Below, one piece after another: positions 1 through 8,895 of a stretch of 64,000 nt of DNA. The notes under the pieces were generated by a model. That model searched no databases, was not told where the DNA came from, and was given only the letters and a program-made list of their open reading frames with translations. The translations under genes and the position numbers were made by a program. How positions within the stretch are numbered: position 1 is the stretch's first letter; each line of letters begins with the position of its first letter. Source of the stretch: Robertmurraya andreesenii (GTDB lineage Bacteria > Bacillota > Bacilli > Bacillales > Cytobacillaceae); NCBI RefSeq assembly GCF_030813005.1, contig NZ_JAUSTU010000001.1, forward strand, positions 62,001 to 126,000, read 5' to 3'.

Positions 1-1
1 C

Positions 2-127
2 CTTTCAGAGTGGTTAACGACGTTTGGTCTTCTCGCTCTATGCTTAATCATGTATACGCTGGGTGAGAAGCTATTGCCGATAGATGAGCTTGATACCGAG
101 GAAAATGGAGTGAAAGAACATGAGTAA
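2..127 (+). CDS. C-terminal end of an NrfD/PsrC-like membrane subunit (partial)
   Basis: An open frame enters from the left edge and stops at TAA 125-127, overlapping the start of the molybdoenzyme gene by 8 bases. The visible 41 residues hold a hydrophobic segment (TTFGLLALCLIMYTLG) and a short acidic tail, as expected for the last transmembrane helix of a polytopic quinol-oxidising subunit. In ttrBCA and srdBCA operons the NrfD/PsrC-type subunit lies directly before the catalytic subunit. The identity is inferred from position plus one helix; the sequence alone does not prove the family. Confidence 0.5.
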   Translation, partial: LSEWLTTFGLLALCLIMYTLGEKLLPIDELDTEENGVKEHE

Positions 128-3100
128 GGATAAGTTGAATCGCAGAGGTTTTTTGAAGGCGTTAGGAACGATTGGAGCGGTTGCCGTAGTAGGGCCTGCC
201 TTCATTGGTCCAGTTAAGCAGGTGATAAATGGCGTATGGGAAGATGAGCTGCATGGGGTTGGGACAGAGTATCAGGATTACTCGGCTGAGAATGTCATCT
301 TCACTGCCTGTCAGCAATGTAATTCTACCTGTACGATTAAGGCGGTCATGGTAGCTGGAAGTGCTGGTGGAGCTTATTCATCGATCGTCCGCAAAATTTC
401 AGGAAATCAATATAGTCCGCTCGGGATGGTACCGTACGGACACATCAATTATGAGACACCTCTCAAAGAGGCGATTAAAGGAACGGGCGATGTCGCCAAA
501 GGTGGAAGGGGCTTCCGGGGGGCTCGAACCTGTTTGAAGGGGCAGGCTGGAATTCAAACCTCCTATGATGCCTTCAGGATTCAGCATCCGCTCAAGCGCG
601 TAGGGGAAAGAGGAAGCGGAGTCTGGAAGACGGTTACGTGGGAAGAGGCTTACAAGGAGATTCTCGAAGGTAGCAAGGATTTGAAAACACCTGGTTTGAA
701 AGAAATTTGGGCATATGCACCAGAGGAAGCGGTAATGGCTGATTGGGAAAAGGTGAAGGCTGGTGAAATGGAAAAATCGGCCTTCGACAATAAATATAAG
801 GATGTGTTGATTAATACTGACCATCCAGACTTAGGTCCGAAGGCGAACCAAATCGCAATCATGGCTGGTCATCGCAGAGACTTCATCGAACGTCTGGCGA
901 ATAATAGTATTGGAACGGCTAGCTTCTACGATCATGGAGGTTATTGTGGAATCACGAGTGTTATGGGAAATGTCCGCTCTTTTGATTCAACAAAGCAGAA
1001 AAAACGGATGATTCCAGACTATGAAAAGGCTGAGTATGTCCTAGTGTGGGGGACCAATCCATTAACAGCCAACCGTGGTCCGACGACATTTGCTCCGCAA
1101 ATTACTAACGCAATTGATCGTGGAATGAAGATGGTTGTGATTGACCCTCGCTATAGCAAAACTGCTGAAAAGGCCCATATGTGGGTCCCTGTCAAGCCTG
1201 GTGGGGACGGTGCACTTGCCATGGCCCTATGCCGTTGGATTATCGAAAATGGGCGCTACGATGAGATGTATTTGCGAAATCCAAATGAGGAAGCAGCTCA
1301 TGTTGATAATGAACCAACATGGAGTGATGCCACATATCTTGTCAATGTGGGTGATAAGAAGAGACCATTCCTTCGAGCAAAGGATTTAGGTCTAGGAGAG
1401 GAAGAATTTGTTGTCCTTGAAAATGGCAACCCGGTGATCCATGCAAAAGCAAGCAATGGGGACCTTGAGGTGGATACAGTTATCAATGGAATTAAGGTTA
1501 AATCGACTTTTACCATTTTTAAAGAAAAAGTAATGGAGAAAACGCTGGAGGAATATTCAACGATGTGTGAAGTTCCTATCGAGCAAATCGTTCAAATTGC
1601 TAAGGAATTCACTTCACATGGAAAAAAGGTTGGCATTCATGCTTACCGGGGTCCAGCCATGCACACAAATGGGTACTATAGCGGGCGAGCAATAAATCTT
1701 CTCAATCATTTGGTTGGCAACCACGATTGGGCAGGTGGAGATACAGCGCTTGGTGCAAAATTCAAAAATACGGAGGGTCGTTACGATCTCATGGGGGTAC
1801 CTAATGCCAACAAAGCATGGGGGATCCCTGTTACACGGCACAAAACACCTTATGAAAAGACAACCCTTTTTGCTAAAGATGGCTATCCTGCCAAACGGCC
1901 TTGGTACCCGTTAGGGAATAAACTGATTAATGATGTATTACCTAGCTCGGCAGAAGGGTATCCATATAAAATTCGAGCAATCATCATGAACCGTACGTCA
2001 CCAATCATGTCTGGACCACGCTCTGACATGCAGGAGAAATTTTTAAAGGATCCGAAGGTGGTAGAACTCGTTGTTTCTTCGGATATTGTGATCGGTGAAT
2101 CTAGTAAATATGCAGACTTTATTCTTCCAGACCTATCTTATTTGGAGAGCTGGAATACCGAATCTATTTTCCCGATTATCAAATACAAGTTTGCAAGTAT
2201 TATTCAGCCAGTAACACGAATTGTGCCGGACGCGAGACCGACTGAGCAAGTGTATATTGATTTACTCAAAGGAATGGGGCTTCCGGGTGTTGGTGATCAA
2301 GCCTTTACGGATGGTTCTTCCTGTCATTGTCCAGAAGATTATTATTTGAAGATGGTAGCCAATATTGCCTTTGATGGGAAGAAGCCGGTGAAGGATGCTG
2401 ATGCGGAGGAGCTAGCCATTTTTGAAAAAGCAAGGAAGAATGCATTGGGCAAATTTTTCGATATAAGTACACTGCAAAATGCTGTAAAGCCAGAGGAATG
2501 GAAAAAGGTCGTCTATGTATTAAATCGTGGTGGTAGATATGAGCCACAAGGAGATGAGCATGTTGGTCCACATATTAAATATCAGTGGGCAAATCTGGTT
2601 CACTTCTATGATGAGAAGGCAGCAGGTTTCAAAAGTGCTTATACCGGAAAGTTCTTTGAGGGAGTTCCAATTGCTGATGAAATTAGGAAATACAATGGAG
2701 AAGTGTACAAGCCAACAAAGCCATTGCAATTTATAAATTGGAAATCGAGAAACATGGGTACGCATCGAACGGAAGGAAATGCTTGGCTTCGAGAGATAAG
2801 AGATGAAAACTATTTATGGGTGAATCCAGTTGATGCAAAGGAAAAAGGAATTGTGACTGGGGATGAAGTGTATATCAAATCAACGAGTGCTAAGGAAAAA
2901 GCAAGGGTTCTTGTGACTCCAGGAATTAAGCCAGGTGTTGTGGGGGCGAATTTTAGCTTCGGACATTTTGCCTATGGTTCAACGAAGGAAAAGATTGATG
3001 GAAAGGTAATGAAGCCTGCAGAGCGATATGGTCATTTGCCATTTGAAATTAATGTACCGATGCATGAAGAATCCGGCTATGCGCGGGGGAGAGGGCAGGG

Positions 3101-3218
3101 CTTTTCCGTCAATGCTTTAGCAGATAAGGATGACAGCTATTTTGAAGGGTATCTTGCAGATCTTCTAATTGGTGGTCCGGCACAACAGGATGTATTCGTC
3201 GATATTAAAAAAATCTAG
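120..3218 (+). CDS. ttrA: Tat-exported molybdopterin oxidoreductase, TtrA/SrdA-type catalytic subunit
   Basis: This is a 1032-residue bis-MGD molybdoenzyme. A twin-arginine signal (NRRGFLKALG, R8-R9) directs export of the folded enzyme. Cys64, Cys67, Cys71 and Cys138 fit the N-terminal [4Fe-4S] site, and Cys276 in GGYCGITS is a candidate Mo ligand. The length, the long Cys71-Cys138 gap and the B-C-A gene order suit tetrathionate reductase TtrA or the related Bacillus selenate reductase SrdA. The TsdA-like cytochrome downstream favours sulfur-oxyanion chemistry. The gene overlaps the preceding membrane-subunit gene and is followed 16 bases later by a TorD-like chaperone, so an operon is clear. 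The substrate (tetrathionate, selenate or another oxyanion) cannot be fixed from sequence alone, and the gene symbol is provisional. Confidence 0.75.
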   Translation: MSKDKLNRRGFLKALGTIGAVAVVGPAFIGPVKQVINGVWEDELHGVGTEYQDYSAENVIFTACQQCNSTCTIKAVMVAGSAGGAYSSIVRKISGNQYSPLGMVPYGHINYETPLKEAIKGTGDVAKGGRGFRGARTCLKGQAGIQTSYDAFRIQHPLKRVGERGSGVWKTVTWEEAYKEILEGSKDLKTPGLKEIWAYAPEEAVMADWEKVKAGEMEKSAFDNKYKDVLINTDHPDLGPKANQIAIMAGHRRDFIERLANNSIGTASFYDHGGYCGITSVMGNVRSFDSTKQKKRMIPDYEKAEYVLVWGTNPLTANRGPTTFAPQITNAIDRGMKMVVIDPRYSKTAEKAHMWVPVKPGGDGALAMALCRWIIENGRYDEMYLRNPNEEAAHVDNEPTWSDATYLVNVGDKKRPFLRAKDLGLGEEEFVVLENGNPVIHAKASNGDLEVDTVINGIKVKSTFTIFKEKVMEKTLEEYSTMCEVPIEQIVQIAKEFTSHGKKVGIHAYRGPAMHTNGYYSGRAINLLNHLVGNHDWAGGDTALGAKFKNTEGRYDLMGVPNANKAWGIPVTRHKTPYEKTTLFAKDGYPAKRPWYPLGNKLINDVLPSSAEGYPYKIRAIIMNRTSPIMSGPRSDMQEKFLKDPKVVELVVSSDIVIGESSKYADFILPDLSYLESWNTESIFPIIKYKFASIIQPVTRIVPDARPTEQVYIDLLKGMGLPGVGDQAFTDGSSCHCPEDYYLKMVANIAFDGKKPVKDADAEELAIFEKARKNALGKFFDISTLQNAVKPEEWKKVVYVLNRGGRYEPQGDEHVGPHIKYQWANLVHFYDEKAAGFKSAYTGKFFEGVPIADEIRKYNGEVYKPTKPLQFINWKSRNMGTHRTEGNAWLREIRDENYLWVNPVDAKEKGIVTGDEVYIKSTSAKEKARVLVTPGIKPGVVGANFSFGHFAYGSTKEKIDGKVMKPAERYGHLPFEINVPMHEESGYARGRGQGFSVNALADKDDSYFEGYLADLLIGGPAQQDVFVDIKKI

Positions 3219-3234
3219 CAAAAAGGTGATTTAA

Positions 3235-3819
3235 ATGATAGAAACCAATGAACAGCTATACGGTCAGTTAGCATTAACGAATATCCTTGCAAGCGTTTGG
3301 CTAGGTGATTGGGATCGCTATGAGGAAATTTTTGCGCAGTTGACTGAAGAAATGAAGGAGCATTTTCAATTTCATAGCCACTATGAACGGGAAGATGTAA
3401 CTCTATGGCATGAGAACTATTTTAATATTCCAGGAGACTATTTTGTCTCCCCTTATTACTCTTCCTACACAATTAAGAAGGATGGGGGAGAGGAGGGAAA
3501 GAGAAATCTTCTTTGTCTCATAGGAATGTACGAAAGACTTGGATTCTATTTTCCTTTGCAGCAGGATCTCTATCCGGATCATATCGGTTGCTTGACCACA
3601 TTTTTGGCAGCTGTTTTGCAGGAGAAAATCAAGGCTGCAGAGCTTGAGGATCGAGAGCTGTTTGACCAACTAACAAGTTTAGAGAGGGAAATTGTAAAAA
3701 AGTACATTATTCCTGTCAGTGTGGGGATGAAGCACTTAGGATCAACAAGAATGCAGAATCCATTTTTTGAACAGTTCCTCCCCTTTTATGTAGATGTCAT
3801 GAAGGAACTATCTATTTAA
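3235..3819 (+). CDS. TorD-family molybdoenzyme chaperone
   Basis: This 194-residue, mainly helical acidic protein has no signal peptide. It fits the TorD/DmsD/NarJ family of cytoplasmic chaperones that bind the Tat signal of a molybdoenzyme and hold it for cofactor loading. Its place, 16 bases after the Tat-dependent catalytic subunit and 30 before the cytochrome gene, points to that enzyme as its client. The SD (AAAAGGTGA) gives the ATG at 3235. The family call rests on size, composition and context; similarity within TorD proteins is low, so the subgroup is uncertain. Confidence 0.7.
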   Translation: MIETNEQLYGQLALTNILASVWLGDWDRYEEIFAQLTEEMKEHFQFHSHYEREDVTLWHENYFNIPGDYFVSPYYSSYTIKKDGGEEGKRNLLCLIGMYERLGFYFPLQQDLYPDHIGCLTTFLAAVLQEKIKAAELEDRELFDQLTSLEREIVKKYIIPVSVGMKHLGSTRMQNPFFEQFLPFYVDVMKELSI

Positions 3820-3849
3820 ATAATTCTAGAAAAACGGAGTGGGTTTGAT

Positions 3850-4773
3850 ATGAATAAATTACTAGTATCATCAATCGCCGCTATTGTATTAACCATGGTA
3901 GCTGGATTTTCAATTCTGTTCTTTGTGATTGATACGGACAAAAGTACGGTGACTGCACAAAAAGAGTTAGAAACCAAAAAGGATCAAGTGGGGGAGAAAG
4001 ACCCGCTACATCCATACCCTGCACCAAGTATGGATGAGGTCCCAGATGGGGAAGAAGGAGAATTAATTAAGCTGGGACAAAAATTTCATAATGAAACGGC
4101 AACAGCATTGGACGATTATGTAGGAAATACATTAAGTTGTGCTAGCTGTCATGCAGATGGTGGAACAGGGGAGGCCCTTGATTTAATCGGTATTTCCAAG
4201 ACATACCCACAATATAACCCAAGAGCTGGGAAGGAAGTATCGATAGAGGATCGAATCAACGGATGCTTTAAAAGAAGTATGAATGGAAAGCCACTGCCAA
4301 AAGACGGCGAGGAAATGAAAGCAATGGTTGCCTATTATACTTTCATATCCAAGAATGTACCAGATGATATTGATGGAAGAGATTGGGCAAAGTTAAAAAA
4401 GGTAGAAGGGGATATTACTAATCTGAATATTAAAGAAGGAGAAGAGCTCTATAAAAAATCATGTATTGCTTGTCACGGGGAGGATGGCTCCGGCGGTTCT
4501 ACGGGGATTGCTCTATGGGGAGATAATTCCTATAATATTGGAGCAGGTATGGCAAGAGTGAGGACGGCTGCTGGTTTTATTCAAGCCTTCATGCCGGCTG
4601 CACCAATGGGTGGATATGAAAAAGGCTCTTTTACAGACGAAGAAGCTTTGAATATCGCAGCTTACATCAATTCGATGGCCAGACCAGATTTTCCTGATAA
4701 GATCCATGACTGGCCAAATGGAGATGCTCCAGACGACGCTGCATACGAGACATTGGCAGGTAAAAAAGAATAA
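3850..4773 (+). CDS. tsdA: TsdA-like dihaem cytochrome c (thiosulfate dehydrogenase/tetrathionate reductase family)
   Basis: A 307-residue protein with an N-terminal membrane anchor or signal (about residues 4-26) followed by a charged linker. Two CXXCH haem sites are present: CASCH (Cys97-His101) and CIACH (Cys205-His209). Between them lies RINGCFKRSMNG, whose Cys139 sits where TsdA/SoxA-type cytochromes carry a cysteine ligand to haem 1. TsdA enzymes interconvert thiosulfate and tetrathionate outside the membrane. Here the protein could make tetrathionate for the upstream reductase, act with it, or carry electrons to it. It is the last gene of the operon, before a strong terminator. The family is well supported; the direction of catalysis is not. 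Confidence 0.8.
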   Translation: MNKLLVSSIAAIVLTMVAGFSILFFVIDTDKSTVTAQKELETKKDQVGEKDPLHPYPAPSMDEVPDGEEGELIKLGQKFHNETATALDDYVGNTLSCASCHADGGTGEALDLIGISKTYPQYNPRAGKEVSIEDRINGCFKRSMNGKPLPKDGEEMKAMVAYYTFISKNVPDDIDGRDWAKLKKVEGDITNLNIKEGEELYKKSCIACHGEDGSGGSTGIALWGDNSYNIGAGMARVRTAAGFIQAFMPAAPMGGYEKGSFTDEEALNIAAYINSMARPDFPDKIHDWPNGDAPDDAAYETLAGKKE

Positions 4774-4778
4774 TCTTT

Positions 4779-4808
4779 GAGGACTAGGGAGGATAAGCCC
4801 TAGTCCTC
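4779..4808. terminator. Bidirectional terminator between the Mo-enzyme operon and yhgE-like gene
   Basis: Perfect 11-bp arms GAGGACTAGGG (4779-4789) and CCCTAGTCCTC (4798-4808) with an 8-base loop, followed by TTCAATTTTTT on the plus strand. It lies between two convergent genes and can serve both. Confidence 0.85.
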
Positions 4809-4817
4809 TTCAATTTT

Positions 4818-6977
4818 TTAATGAATGATCTTACTTTCCCTTGCCTTATTAACTAATGGAGCCCCAAGCCGATTCACAAGTTTCTTTAATGAAATGCCAA
4901 TAACTAAGGTAATGACTGCATACACTGCAAGGATAAGGAGATCACGAATGACAATACCCATAATCATTCCGCCTGTTGCTTCTCTCATCAAGCTTATTGC
5001 GTAGGTGAAGGGCAAGATCGGATTGATCAGTTGAAAAAAAGCTGGCGTCATTTGGATCGGGAATGTTCCACCAGAACCAGAAATTTGCAGGACAAGAAGG
5101 ATAATGCTGATCGCCTTGCCCACATTTCCGAACACAGATACCATCGTATAAACAATCAACATGAAAAGGGAGCTAATCAATAATCCAAAAATGACAAACC
5201 AGACTTTGTCAACAACATATGTATTGAGGATATACATATCGCCAATGGTGACGATTAGGGACTGAAATAGGGCAATCACCCAGAAGGTCAAAAATCTTCC
5301 AAAATAAATATGATAGCTGCGGTAAACGCCTTCACGATTATCAACATGGATCGTTAGCAGGGAAACTAATAATAATGCGCCTACCCATAATGATAAGGTT
5401 GTGAAAAAAGGAGACATGGCTGAACCGTAGTTTGGAATTGGAAATAGCTTGTGAGCGTTTAGACGTACTGGCTCAGCAACAAAGTCACTTTCCCGTTTCA
5501 CGTCGTTAATTAATAAATCAATGATGTCTTCAAGATTTTGTTTCCTTTCAAAGTCCCTAATTTTGTTAGCGATATCCTTCAATTTTGCCTCAAGAAGTGG
5601 AAAGTCTTTCTGAATTCTTTTGATTTCTTTTGCCCCATTGGAGATGCCTTTTGAAATAGTAGGAAGCTTTTGTTTAAGTGCTGGGAGATCCTTCTTTGCC
5701 TGTTGTAGAACGGCTGATGTATCGGTTAGTACGTCCTGTATCTTTCCAATTTCTGAATGAATAGCAGGAGCAATTTCGTTATTATATTTCCCGATCATCC
5801 CATCTAAAATTTGTGCGGCTCGGTTTTTATGTTGTCTAATATTTTGAACGGAAGCAGCCGAAAGCTCGGAGCCATTGTTCAGAGCGGTTATGGTGTCTTG
5901 AAGAAGCCTTTTTTGTTGTTCAAACTGGCTTTGTAGTGCACTTAGCTGACTGGATTCATCTGCAAGAAGATGATTGTTGCTCATAGCATCAATGCTTTCA
6001 AAGGTTTTGCGGATGCTCTCAGCTAAGGCCATCCCGCTATCAAGACGGTTGATGGAATCCTTTAAGGCACCTTGAAGAATTTGTGGATCGAGATTCTCAC
6101 TTTCCAATTCGCTGATAGCAGCATCGACCTGATTGGATGTCTGTTTAAGTAAAATTAGATCCTGCTTAATATTGGGTTCAACTTTTTCCAATACAGCTCC
6201 AGTTTTTTGTAAAAATGTACTCACATCGCTTGACAGTGCTGCTCCCTTTGAAGCGATCTTCTCTATCGTAGGGAGATCCTTCTCAAGCCTAGCAATTAGT
6301 TGAACGGCATCCCCAGCATAGGAAGAGGCTGTATCAATCACCTCTCTTATTTTAGGGAGATCCTGTTCGAGCCGAAAAATAAATTCCTTTGCACGACGGA
6401 TCGTGGGCAAATCCTTTTGCAATTCAATTCCAATCTCGTTAAAGACGCTAAAAATCGTTTCACTCGCCGTCTTAATAAATTGGTAACTGATCTCCCCAAT
6501 TAAGCCTGTTGCCCCTGTAGAGGTAATCTTCGGAGCAATCGCATTGATTTTTTCATTTACATAATAGTCAATTGTCGCCTTAACTGGTTCATCTGAAAGG
6601 ACACTAGCAATATCCATTGAAAAATTCTCGGGAATGATGATGCTTGCATAATATTGTCCTCTTTTTACGCCATGTAGGGATTCCTTCTTGGTGACGAATT
6701 TCCATCCAAGCTTATGATTGCCCTTCAGAGATTGAACAATCTCATCTCCCATATTAATTTTCTCCCCATTGATCGTTGCTCCCTGATCAAGATTTGTAAT
6801 CGCGATCGCTACTCCTTTTGTGTTTCCATAAGGGTCCCAGGAAGCTTCAATATTAAACCAGGCATAGAGGGAGGGGAGGATCATCAATCCAATAATAATG
6901 ACTGCCGCTGACCAATTGGCCCAAATTCTTTTCATGTCTGTTTGAAAAATAGCCCAAGCCTTTCTCAATCGCTTCAC
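4818..6977 (-). CDS. YhgE/Pip-family membrane protein (ABC-2-like)
   Basis: About 719 residues. A first transmembrane helix near residues 20-40 (AVIIIGLMILPSLYAWFNI) is followed by a large extracytoplasmic region with long coiled-coil stretches (about 200-490) and five or six C-terminal helices, the usual YhgE/Pip layout related to ABC-2 permeases. The family includes the phage infection protein Pip and EsaA; the transported substrate is unknown. GTG at 6977 opens the frame, but the SD-like AAGGTGA overlaps it, so TTG at 6968 (three codons in) may be the true start. The gene is divergent from the ABC exporter pair at 7.1 kb. Unlike the second yhgE gene at 15 kb it has no TetR gene beside it. 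Confidence 0.8.
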   Translation of the reverse strand: MKRLRKAWAIFQTDMKRIWANWSAAVIIIGLMILPSLYAWFNIEASWDPYGNTKGVAIAITNLDQGATINGEKINMGDEIVQSLKGNHKLGWKFVTKKESLHGVKRGQYYASIIIPENFSMDIASVLSDEPVKATIDYYVNEKINAIAPKITSTGATGLIGEISYQFIKTASETIFSVFNEIGIELQKDLPTIRRAKEFIFRLEQDLPKIREVIDTASSYAGDAVQLIARLEKDLPTIEKIASKGAALSSDVSTFLQKTGAVLEKVEPNIKQDLILLKQTSNQVDAAISELESENLDPQILQGALKDSINRLDSGMALAESIRKTFESIDAMSNNHLLADESSQLSALQSQFEQQKRLLQDTITALNNGSELSAASVQNIRQHKNRAAQILDGMIGKYNNEIAPAIHSEIGKIQDVLTDTSAVLQQAKKDLPALKQKLPTISKGISNGAKEIKRIQKDFPLLEAKLKDIANKIRDFERKQNLEDIIDLLINDVKRESDFVAEPVRLNAHKLFPIPNYGSAMSPFFTTLSLWVGALLLVSLLTIHVDNREGVYRSYHIYFGRFLTFWVIALFQSLIVTIGDMYILNTYVVDKVWFVIFGLLISSLFMLIVYTMVSVFGNVGKAISIILLVLQISGSGGTFPIQMTPAFFQLINPILPFTYAISLMREATGGMIMGIVIRDLLILAVYAVITLVIGISLKKLVNRLGAPLVNKARESKIIH

Positions 6978-7051
6978 CTTTTTTTCTGTTTTCCTTATTA
7001 TTAGAGAATAGCTTCTTCATATGCAAAAATAGAGTTATTCTAATTTAATAA

Positions 7052-7081
7052 TTGTTATTCAAATACTCATTAGCTTATAAT
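7052..7081 (+). promoter_or_regulatory. Probable sigma-A promoter of the yfiBC-like exporter operon
   Basis: TTGTTA (7052-7057), an 18-base spacer and TATAAT (7076-7081) lie 45 bases before the exporter start. A short direct repeat, GTTATTC at 7034-7040 and 7054-7060, touches the -35 and could be a regulator site; that part is speculative. Confidence 0.5.
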
Positions 7082-7125
7082 AGAGCCGTTGCTTTTTAAA
7101 TTTCACTAATAAATGAGGACAAGTC

Positions 7126-8895
7126 ATGCAAGCTTTATGGAATCTATTAAAATATTTGAGACCTTATTGGATGTTTGCCATTATAGGGCCTCTCTTTATG
7201 TGTCTAGAGGTTGCGATGGATCTCATGCAGCCAATGCTCATGCAGCATATCATTGATAATGGCATTGCCACGGGGGATCATTCCTATGTCGTGAAGATGA
7301 GCATTCTTTTGCTTGCTGCAGCTCTTATCGGTCTCTTTGGAGGACTTGCCTGCTCGATTTACAGTACGAAAGCAGCAGTGAATTTTGCAACAGATATTCG
7401 CCAGGAGCTGTTTGCAAGGATTGAGCAATTCTCAGCTAGAAATACGGATGAAATCAGAACAGGGAAATTAATCACGATCACAACAAATGATGTCTCTTCT
7501 GTTCAAATGGCCTTGCTAATGACTTTGAAAGTATTTGTGAGAAGCCCACTTTTATTTATTGGAAGTGTCATTATCGTATTTGTTTCTGCAAGAGATTTCT
7601 TTCCGATTCTCATTGTATTGATTCCACTGCTCGCGATCGTCAATTGGTATTTCATGAAACATGCAGGCAGGCTTTTTCGAAAGGTTCAGGAGACAGTTGA
7701 CCGAATCAATACAAAGCTTCAGGAGAATTTAGCGGGAATTCGCGTCGTGAAGGCGTTTGGCAGACAGGAGTATGAAAAAACAGGCTTTGCTGCGATTAAT
7801 CACGATTTAACGAATATCAATCGGCGGGCTAATCAAATGATGATGGGACTTATGCCTGTCATGCTTTTTCTTGTGAATATCGGGATTGTTGCTGCATTAT
7901 GGATGGGCGTCATCAAGGTGGAGCAAGGAACCTCAGAGGTTGGGGTGATCCTAGCCTTTATTAACTACTTGACGATTACACTTAATGCATTAATCAGCAG
8001 CAGTCATGTTCTGATGGTGATTTCAAGAGCATTCCCATCTGCTGAGCGCATTAAACAAGTACTTGATACGGTTCCTGATATTCAAGAGTCACAAGAGGCA
8101 TATCGGCCTGAAAAGATTAAAGGGAATATTGAATTTCGCAATGTTGACTTCAGTTATAGTAAGAATGGTGAATATGTCCTAAAGGAAATCTCATTTAAAG
8201 CAAATGGCGGTGAGAAAATCGGGATTATCGGAACCATTGGGAGCGGTAAATCTACTTTAATGAAACTAATTCCTCGTCTATATGATGTGGACAGAGGAGA
8301 AATATGTATTGATGGACGGAACATTAAAGAGTATGGTCTTCGTCAGCTAAGGGTGGCGATTGGTTTTATTCCTCAGAAGGCAAGTGTTTTCTCCGGTACT
8401 ATTATGGACAATTTACAATATGGAAAAGATGATGTCAGTAAGGAGGAGGCTGTATTTGCTTCCTCTGCAGCGAATGCAATGGAATTTATTGAAAAGCTTG
8501 ATGGAGAGTTTGAACATGTTTTAACACAAGGAGGGAGCAATCTTTCAGGGGGACAGAAGCAAAGATTGTCAATCGCACGCGCACTTGTGCGAAAGCCACC
8601 AATTTTAATCTTGGATGATTCAACCTCTGCTGTGGATGCATTATCTGAAAAAGCCATTCTTCATTCTTTGCAGGAGGAGTACAAGGATTCCACAACCTTC
8701 ATCATTTCCTCGAAAATCTCGTCCGTGATGAAGGCAGATCGCATCATCGTCATGGAGGATGGAAGAATCGTTGGAATGGGGACCCATCGTGAATTAGTAG
8801 CAACTAATTCTGTCTATCAAGAGATTTATCGGACCCAAGGTGGAAAGGAGGAGAGCGTTCATGAGTCAGGTCGCTATGAAACATCCTGGCAGTAA
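7126..8895 (+). CDS. yfiB: ABC exporter half-transporter, YfiB-like
   Basis: A 589-residue fused exporter half: six transmembrane helices in about residues 1-310, then an ATPase domain with a Walker A (GTIGSGKST), signature LSGGQKQR and Walker B ILILDDST. The residue after Walker B is Asp (DDST) where most ATPases have the catalytic Glu, typical of the degenerate partner in heterodimeric exporters such as BmrC/YfiB. Its 3' end overlaps the partner gene by 35 bases, indicating translational coupling. It probably exports hydrophobic compounds or drugs, but the substrate is unknown. Confidence 0.8.
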   Translation: MQALWNLLKYLRPYWMFAIIGPLFMCLEVAMDLMQPMLMQHIIDNGIATGDHSYVVKMSILLLAAALIGLFGGLACSIYSTKAAVNFATDIRQELFARIEQFSARNTDEIRTGKLITITTNDVSSVQMALLMTLKVFVRSPLLFIGSVIIVFVSARDFFPILIVLIPLLAIVNWYFMKHAGRLFRKVQETVDRINTKLQENLAGIRVVKAFGRQEYEKTGFAAINHDLTNINRRANQMMMGLMPVMLFLVNIGIVAALWMGVIKVEQGTSEVGVILAFINYLTITLNALISSSHVLMVISRAFPSAERIKQVLDTVPDIQESQEAYRPEKIKGNIEFRNVDFSYSKNGEYVLKEISFKANGGEKIGIIGTIGSGKSTLMKLIPRLYDVDRGEICIDGRNIKEYGLRQLRVAIGFIPQKASVFSGTIMDNLQYGKDDVSKEEAVFASSAANAMEFIEKLDGEFEHVLTQGGSNLSGGQKQRLSIARALVRKPPILILDDSTSAVDALSEKAILHSLQEEYKDSTTFIISSKISSVMKADRIIVMEDGRIVGMGTHRELVATNSVYQEIYRTQGGKEESVHESGRYETSWQ

